Assembly: GCF_051594765.1 (NCBI RefSeq)
Contig: NZ_JBPPGJ010000003.1
Coordinates: 62,001 to 126,000 of the forward strand
From: Paenibacillus_AR sp051594765
GTDB taxonomy: Bacteria; Bacillota; Bacilli; Paenibacillales; NBRC-103111
Direction: 5' to 3'
DNA: 64,000 nucleotides
The notes under the pieces were generated by a model. That model was not told the DNA's origin. It did not search any database and was given only the letters and a program-made list of their open reading frames with translations. Below are positions 55,901-64,000 of this stretch, piece by piece. A program made the translations under genes and the position numbers. Numbering within the stretch: position 1 is the first letter of the stretch; each line of letters begins with the position of its first letter.

Positions 55901-58900
55901 AAGCCCTCGTCTCCAAGCAGCCGTCTCTCCTCGACCTGGTGAACGGCATCCGCCCAGTCCGGGGGCTCGATATCGTGGATGCAGGAGCCGGCACCGGCCG
56001 GCTGTCCGCCGTATTGGCCCCTTATGCCCGCAGCCTGACGGCGCTGGATGCGTCGGAGGCCATGCTGGCGCTCACAGCGCAGAAGCTCGCCGCCTCCGGA
56101 CTGCCGCAGGAGCGGTGGCGGTGCGCCGCCGCCGACCACCGTCGCCTGCCGCTGCCGGACGCCTCCTGCGATCTGCTGGTATCCGGCTGGAGCGTCTGCT
56201 ACCTGGCCAGCAGCAACCGTCCGGACTGGGAGGCGGATCTGGACCGGGCGCTGGCCGAGTTCCGCCGGGTGCTGCGTACGGATGGCACCCTGGTGCTGTT
56301 CGAGACCATGGGCACGGGAGTGGAGAAGCCGGAGCCCCCGTCTTTTCTGACCGGGTATTACCGGCTAATGGAGGAGCGGTACGGCTTCGCCCGCAGGATC
56401 TTCCCCTTCGACTATACGTTCGGGGATTGGCGGGAGGCCGAGCGCTGCGTTCGGGCCTTCTTCGGAGACGGGCTGGCCGACCAGGTGCGGCGGGAACGCC
56501 TCTCCACCGTGAAGGAATACGCGGGAATGTGGTGGTTGACAGCCCCTGCCCGTTTGGGTTAATTTGGAATTATTCCAAATTGTCAGGAGGCCCGACATGT
56601 CCGTTCCCCCCGTCGCTGTTCAAGGCATCGGCCAAGTCTCCATCCCCGTTAAGGACCTGGATGCCGCTATCCGTTTCTACCGGGACACCCTGGGCCTGCC
56701 CCTCTTGTTCCAGGCGCCCGGCATGGCCTTCCTGGAGTCCGGCGGCGTCCGCCTCCTGCTCTCCGTGCCGGAAAGGCCGGAATTCGACCATAAGAGCTCC
56801 ATCCTTTACTTCCGCACGCCCGATATCCACACCGGCTATGATGCCCTGGTCTCCCATGGAGCAGAGCTGGCCGGCAATCCCCACAAGATTGCCGAGAGGG
56901 ACGGCATCGCCACCTGGATGCTCTTCTTCAAGGATCCGGACGGCAACACGCATGCGCTGATGAGCGAAGTGGCGGTATAACCCGCCCACCGCTAAAGAAA
57001 AAGAGGCGATCCCCGCCATGCTCTGCATGGCACGAGGATCGCCTCTTTTCGTTACGCCGCTTGATGGGCGTCCTTCTGCTGGCTGCGGGCCGAATGCCGG
57101 ACGGAGGCGATGGTGTAGACCACGAGCGCCGCCCAGATCAGCCCGAAGCTGATCCAGCGGGCGGTATCGAAGCTCTCGTGGTACACCCACACCCCGATGC
57201 CCAAGGTAATGGTCGGCCCGATGTACTGAATGAAGCCGATAGTCGACAGCGGCAGGTGTCGGGCCGCCTGTGCGAACCAATAGAGCGGCAGCACCGTGGC
57301 CACCCCCGCCAGGAGCAGGAGCACCCAGCCCAGCAGCCCCAGCTCCCCGGTGCCCGCATGGCCGCCCGCCTGCACGTAGAGCAGGTAGCCGGCGGCGATC
57401 GGCGTCACCAGCACGGTTTCCCAGGCCAGGCCGGTGGTGGAATCCATCCGGGTCTTCTTTTTGAAGAAGCCGTAGAGGGCGAAGGTGCCCGCCAGCACCA
57501 GCGAGATCCACGGAAGCCGTCCGTACTCCACCGTCACCACCGCCACCCCGCCCAGGGCCAGCGCGATGGCCGCCCATTGTCCGGCATGCAGGCGCTCCTT
57601 CAAGAGCACCACGCCGAGCAGCACGTTCAGAAGCGGGTTCATGTAATACCCGAGACTCGTCTCCACCATATGGCCGTTGTTCACCGCCCAGATGAAGACC
57701 AGCCAATTGACGCTGATCATGAGCGAGGACACCAGCACCAGGCGGAAGGTCTTGCCGTCCCGGATGGCCGTCCTCCAGGCCCCGAACTGGCGGGTGACCG
57801 CAAGCATCCCCATCAGGAACACCGTGGACCAGACCACCCGGTGCCCGAGAATCTCCCATGCCGGCACCTCGTCCAGCGCCTTCCAATACAACGGCAAAAA
57901 TCCCCACGCCAGATATGCCAGCAGCGCGTAAGGCAATCCTTTATTCATCGTGTCGTTCCCCTTCGGCGGCGCAATGCCGCTTTCATGTACTAAGGGATAA
58001 TTATAGCAGGCCCCGGCCCGAGCGGCATCTTGCAAAGATGTCCGTTTCTTGAAGAAGCTTCCGGCCAGGCAAAGAAAAAGCCAAGCGGCACGCCGCTTGG
58101 CCATTCATACCCGGATATCAAGATTGGCTCCGAGGTTCGGGCGAATGCTCATCTCCATCATCCGGATCATATCCGTACTCTGTTGGACAGCCTGGGTCTT
58201 GGCAAGACTCATCACCTGAAGACTGACGGCCTGCGCCAGATTGGCTTGGCTGACGGCCGTCGATAAGGCTGCGATATCCATGCTTCATCCCTCCTGTACC
58301 GGCCAGCGCCGGATCAGCATGACTTGAACTTGGCCACCAGCTCGCCGATCACCCGGTCCGCATCCGCATACGGCACCTGGCAGGTGCCGGCCGCTTCGTG
58401 GCCGCCGCCGCCGTATTCGCGGAGCAGGAAGCCGACATGGGTGCCGCAGGTCTTGTTCAAGATGCTGTGGCCGCAGGCGATGGCGCAGTTCATCTTCTGG
58501 TAGCCGTCGACGATCCAGAGGTTCACGTTCTGCTCTGGGTAGAGGGCATAGATCATGAACCGGTTGCCCGGGTAGATGGTCTCCACACCGCGAAGGTCGG
58601 TGATGATCACATTGCCCTCGGTGCGGGTGTGCCGGCCCAGCATCTCGCGGAACTGCGCATCCAGCTCGTAGTAGCGGTTCACCCGCTCCTTCACGTCCGG
58701 ATCCTCCAGAATCTCCTCCACCGTCATATAGGCGCAGAGCCCGACCAGCTTCTCCATCAGCTGATAGTTGCTGATCCGGTAATCCCGGTAGCGGCCCAGA
58801 CCCGTGCGGGAATCCATCAGGAAGCTCAACAGCTCCCAGCCCTTCGGGTTCAGGATGTCCTCCCGGCCGAACTTGGCGGCGTCCGCCTTGTCTACGCCCT

Positions 58901-61900
58901 CCATCATGCTGTCGAATTGGGGACCGAACTTCTCCCGGCCGCCGAAGTAGTCATAGACCACCCGCGCGGCGCTGTCCGCCACCCGAGCCTCGCCCTGATA
59001 GGAGTAACCGGCCTCTTGAACCCGCCGGACCTCGCTTGCGTGATGATCGAACCACATGCCGCAGCCGGGCACGTACGGTACGTTGGTCAGAATATCGTTA
59101 TCGGTGATCTCCACCAGTCCGTCCTGCATATCCTTCGGATGGACAAACTTCATATCATCGATCAGCTTCAGCTCCTTCAGCAATACCGCCGACGCCAAGC
59201 CGTCAAAATCGGATCTTGTAACCAAACGCATGATTGTACCTCCTACAGCCTCCAGATTATAACCATTTTAACATTCCCACGCAGTAAAAAAGAACTACCT
59301 TTTCATAAAATATTCGCAAAATTTGTAGAAATTCGAAGCTACACCTTAAAGCGGGCCAGCATCTGCTGCAGCTCCTCCGCCAGCTTGGCCAGATAGGCGG
59401 ACGAGGCCGACACCTCCTCCATGGAAGCCAGCTGCTCCTCCGAAGAGGCCGCGATAGTCTGGGCTCCCATGGAGGTGCTTCTTGCCACCTCGGACAAGGT
59501 ACGGACCGTCTCCTCCGTCTCGGCCATTCCGCTTCGCATCCGCTCGGAGATCTCTGCCGTCTCTTGGACCCGGGCTCCCAGTTCGTCCATGGAGCCCAGG
59601 ATCAGCCCGAACTTCCGGTCGGTCTCCTGGACGGCGGCGATGCCATCCTGTACTTGGCTCTTCACCTTGTCCATGGCTCCGACCGTCCGACCGATATCTT
59701 CCCGGATGCCGTCGATCAGCTCCGCCACCTTGGCGGCGGATTCCCGGGAGCCCTCCGCCAGCTTCTTGACCTCCGCAGCCACAACCGCGAATCCGCGCCC
59801 GCTCTCTCCCGCCCGGGCCGCTTCGATGCCTGCGTTGAGAGCCAGCAGGTTCGTCTGGGTCGCCAGCTGCGAGATGACCTGCGCCATCTCCCCAATCTGT
59901 CCGGAACGGTGGGCCAAGGAGCGGATGGACAGATCCGATCCCTCCACCGCCTCCCGGATCCCGCCCATTCGCTCCACCGTCAGGCGGACGGACTCGCCGC
60001 CCTCGCCGGCCAGGACCGTGGTATTCCCCGCCAGCTCCAGCACCTGTCCCGTGCCGGAGTGGATGTGCCGGATGCCCTCGCCGATGGCCTGCATGAGCGC
60101 GACGCCCTCCTCCGTCACCGCCAGCTGACGATCCGCTCCGCCTGCTATATCCTGCATGGCCGTTGCAATGTGCTCAGTCGCCTTGCTCGTTTCGTCCGCG
60201 CTGACGGTAAGCTCCTCCGCCGTCGAAGCCGTCTGCAGGGAGGTGGACACTGCTGTCTGCACCAGACTCTGGAGACTCTCCCGCATCCGGTTGAAGCCTG
60301 CGGCAACCTGCCCGATCTCATCCCCGCTCCCGTCCTTCACCTCGACGGTGAAATCGCCCGAACCGGCCGACTCCATGGCCGAGCGCACCTTCCGCAGCCG
60401 GGAGGAGAGCCGCCAGACGAACAGAAGCACCAGCACGGCCGCCGCCGCCAGAGAAGCGCCGAGAATCCAGAGAAATTGGACCAGTGAATCGCTCACACGC
60501 TTGCCGATGACCGCCTCGGAATGCCCGGTGAAGAACATGCCGATGACCTGCTTATCCGCCCCGAAGAGTGGAATATAGGCCGTCTGGTAAGGCACGCCCA
60601 GAATTTCCGCATGCCCCTGATAGATGTTCTTCCCCTTCAGCACGGCCTCCTCGACGGCTGCAGATACTTTGGTGCCCACCGCACGCTTGCCCTCCGATTG
60701 AACGGTCGTGGCGACCCGGGTATTGCCAAGGAATACGGTGACCTCTCCGCCGGTCATCTCATGAATCTCATCCAGCAGCTCATTGTCGCCGCTCAGCTTC
60801 CGGTCGCCTTTGTACAGCTCGTTATTCTTGACCTGCCACGGACCCGGATAGCGGGCCTCCATCAGCTTCAGCCCCAGCATGGCCGTATCCCGGGCATTGT
60901 CGGATACCTCATCCCGGATTCCCGTCTCCATCTGGCGGGAGGAGGCTCCCGCCATCACCACCGCGAGCACCAGCATGATCAGGAAGAACAGCAGAAACAT
61001 TTTGACTCCAAGCCTCACATTGCGAATGATGTTCATGATTCGTCCCTTTCCGAAGCTATTTTTGCATCATTCGACTTAGTTCGACATTTTTCGCTATTTC
61101 TCCTGCTTCAAACACAAAAAGCCGCTGCACCGCCCGGTTAGGGCTGGCGCAGCGGCTTGGCGGCCGCGGTTCCTGGAACCTGCATTTAGACATCCAGACC
61201 ACCGTGGGATCCATGGCCTGTGCCTTCTTCGTCCTCCTGGTTGTCGCGGATCGTCTTCTGCAGCACGAAGGCCGACATCGTCAGGAACATGGCCGTTACG
61301 GCATAGTAACCTTTCACCGACAGGGGCTCTTCCAGCGTGTAGATGCCGATAAGCATAGCGGCGAAGGATAAGACGAACGAGGTCCAAGCCATAAAGGTAA
61401 ACGCGTTGGTGTTTCTTTTTCTTGTTTTCATCAGTTATTCCCTCCTGTGTTTGCTGGTATTAGCACCAGCTCTTAAATCCTATTCTACGGAAATTTGGCC
61501 TCGGCATAAGTACTAACTTCCCCTAGTACCAGAACATACGTTTCGCCCAATCCCCGGTCCCCTCCGCCGAATAGGCTGATAGCAAGGGAGGGATTACCAT
61601 GCCGAACAATCGGATCATCGTCGACCTGTCGGAACGCAAGCTCTATCTGTTGGAGGGAGACCGCACTGTCAAAATGTACCCTGTCGCCATCGGAGCGCTG
61701 GCCGCGGCCAGTCCGACAGGACGATTCACCATCGTGAACAAAGCGCCCCACCCCGGAGGCCCCTTCGGCGCCTATTGGCTGGGGCTGTCCAAGCCGCACT
61801 ACGGCATCCACGGAACGAACAATCCGTCGTCCATCGGCAAGCGGGTCTCGCACGGCTGCATCCGCATGTACAACCAGGACGTCACCGAGCTGGCGGGTCT

Positions 61901-64000
61901 GGTCTCCATCGGAACTCCGGTCCAAATCCGGCCATAAACCTTTATTGTGTTAGGTTATCTTACACAAAACAGCGTTTCCATGATGAGATTGTTACGTTTT
62001 ACGCAACAATGGGTTGGGATACGTCCAAAATCTTCGGTTTTCCCGTATAATCTCCTTAAGATATGTTAGATATATTCCCATTCGGGAGAGGAGACGGGGA
62101 CTATGAACATGCGTTTGAAAGCACTCAAGCGGCATTTGTTTTTTTGCCACAGTGAGCATTGCGAGAACCAAGAGGTGGAGGAATTGATGGAAGCCTTCAA
62201 GGAGCAGCTGGTGGAGGCGGGCATCCACAAGCAGGTCATGATGAACAAGACCAGCTGTCTCGGCATCTGCGGCAACGGTCCGTTCGCCCTGGTCTATCCG
62301 GATGGGATCTGGTACTACAACCTGACGCCGGAGGACGCCCAGCGCATCACCTCGGAGCACTTTGTGAACAACGAGCCCGTGGAGGAGCTGGTCATGCTGA
62401 AGATCGGCGGTTGAACATAGGCGGACGAGGCTAGGCGAAAACGAGGGTGTCCCCACAGATGATGGGGACACCCTCGTTCGTGTTCTAGACGTCCTGGGCC
62501 AAGGAAGCCCACAGATAGAAGGTGGCGTAGGCCCGCCAGGGAGACCAGGCGGCAGAGAGCTCCTCCACCTCCTGCAGGGAGGGCTTCTCCGTCCGGCCCA
62601 GCCGCCTGCGGATGGCATGATGCACCCCCACGTCCGTCAGCGGGAACGCATCCGGATGGCGAAGACAGCGCATCATGACGTAGTTGGCCGTCCAAGGCCC
62701 GATGCCCTTGATGGAGGTCAAGGCCGGCTCCGCCCGGCTCATGCCCTCCAGCAGCAGCGCCTCCTTGGACAGCTCTCCCCCGGCGATCAGCCGGGCGACC
62801 CGCAGCAGCGTCTCAGACTTGCTGCGGGTGAACTGCAGCGCCTGCAGGTCGGACGGCTCCAGGGCGGCCAGCGTCTGTGCCCCGGGAAAGAGCCGCCACT
62901 CCCGGCCCTCCGCCTCCAGCCGGGTGCCGTACGTCTCGACCAGGCGCTTCTTCAGCGTATAGGCGAAGGCCAGATTGATCTGCTGGCCCGCCACCGTCCA
63001 GCACAGCGCCTCCAAGAGCGACGGCACGCCGATCAGCCGGAGCCCCCGGTTCCGGTCGGCGATGGGCGCCAGGATCGGGTCCGACGCGCAAAGGGCCAGG
63101 AATTCCCCGATGTCCGTATCCAGGTCCAGCCATTCCCGGACATACCGTGCCGCCTCCTCCCGGGGGCCGGGCTCCGGCACTCCGTTCCGAAACCGGATGC
63201 TGACGGCTCCCCTGGCCTCCTCCGTATCGAGCCCGATGGCCATCAGTACCGGTCCCCCCGAGGTATGAAGCGCCTTGTAGACGGTCCGCCCCTCTACCTG
63301 ATGCAGACATTCCGATTCGGACCGGTTCAAGTAGACCAGCGCTTCCTCGAAGTGATAATCGCCAGGGGTATCCAGCACCATCAGTCCGTCGGGAGAAAGA
63401 TGAGCCTTCGTCATCCGAAGGGCACCCCCTCCAACCGCAGCAGCGTCTCCTTGACCGCTAGGCCGCCTCGGAAGCCCGTCAGGCTGCCGTTCTTGCCAAT
63501 GACCCGGTGGCAGGGCACCAGAAGGGGCACCGGGTTGGCGCCGTTGGCCGCGCCTGCGGCCCGTACGGCTGCGGGACGCCCCACGGCAGCCGCCAGCTCG
63601 GCGTAGCTCCGCGTGCTGCCGTACGGAATCCGTCGGAGCTCCTCCCAGATCCGCAGCTGGAACGGAGTCCCTCTCAGATCCAGCGGAAGCCCGAACTGCC
63701 GCCGCTCCCCCTCCAGGTATTCCTCCAGCTCCCGGACAGCCGGAAGCAGCGCTTCGTCATCCTGCACCAGCTCCGCCCCCGGAGCGTGCCGGTCTCTCCA
63801 GGCTTGAAGCGCCCCGGCTTCCTCATTGGGCCACGTAATCCGGCACAGCCCTTCCCCGGTCGCCATCAGATACAGCTTCTCCCCGCCGAAGCGGGGGAGA
63901 ACGGCGGAGCGCCAGACCAGTCGTTGTCCCATGACCATCCCTCCCCTTCACAAACATCTGTTCCCAGTATACCTCCCACAGCCTCGAATGATAAGCGGGC

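Overview
The window looks like chromosomal DNA of a high-GC, spore-forming-type Bacillota, most likely Paenibacillaceae (Paenibacillus or a close relative). The basis is strong AGGAGG ribosome binding sites, an S-box (SAM-I) leader in front of metNIQ, a LiaI/PspC/PspA stress cluster, an SLH-plus-CAP surface protein, RNase J, an atypical GlnRS, HPr-target-type glycerol kinase and many Gram-positive lipoprotein and Tat-type signals. No rRNA, tRNA, CRISPR array, insertion sequence or prophage was seen. Most of the window reads as ordinary core or accessory chromosome with tight operons and clear hairpin terminators.

Layout: 1-1.5 kb holds a membrane diguanylate cyclase and an acetate transporter. 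1.6-4.7 kb is a SAM-riboswitch-controlled methionine ABC transporter (metN from a TTG start, metI, metQ). 4.8-12 kb has a DUF116 protein, a LiaI-PspC-PspA envelope-stress operon, a Tat-type metallophosphoesterase, a glycerophosphodiesterase, an SLH/CAP surface protein and a VOC protein. 12-16.1 kb is a four-gene membrane operon (half-size DMT flippase-like protein, two GT-C type glycosyltransferases, one PAP2/Aur1-like phosphatase/transferase) that probably builds or transfers a lipid-linked sugar. 16.1-16.5 kb is a non-coding island of dispersed and tandem repeats. 16.5-20 kb: a methyltransferase and an unusual HtrA protease with a triplicated C-terminal domain. 20-26.4 kb: an FGGY sugar kinase and a BMP-type nucleoside-like ABC transporter.

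26.9-34.3 kb is the most interesting stretch: four coupled genes encode an Hpt-REC-GGDEF-REC protein whose GGDEF catalytic motif is destroyed but whose RxxD c-di-GMP-binding I-site is intact, a membrane-anchored HEAT-repeat protein, a processive family-2 glycosyltransferase (D, DxD, ED, QxxRW) and a 1064-residue membrane-anchored protein with a clan GH-A-like TIM barrel. I infer a c-di-GMP-responsive exopolysaccharide synthase system that differs in composition from bcs, pel, pga and the Bacillus yda type.

34.5-50.2 kb holds housekeeping and accessory enzymes (aldo/keto reductase, M29 aminopeptidase, GlnRS with an altered KMSKS loop, GNATs, FrnE-like DsbA, glycerol kinase, HD-GYP, SfsA, HrpB helicase, DUF72). 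50.3-64 kb holds RNase J, a CheY/FapA pair, a MerR-methyltransferase fusion with a MerR-type promoter overlapping its stop codon, RarD, a tiny YjfB motility-type gene (58 residues), a DHH phosphoesterase, a chemoreceptor, YiaA-like protein, an L,D-transpeptidase, a thioredoxin-like ferredoxin, and an AlkA/Ogt alkylation-repair pair. Cyclic-di-GMP turnover and response (GGDEF enzyme, HD-GYP, degenerate receptor) and motility (CheY, FapA, YjfB, MCP) recur as themes.
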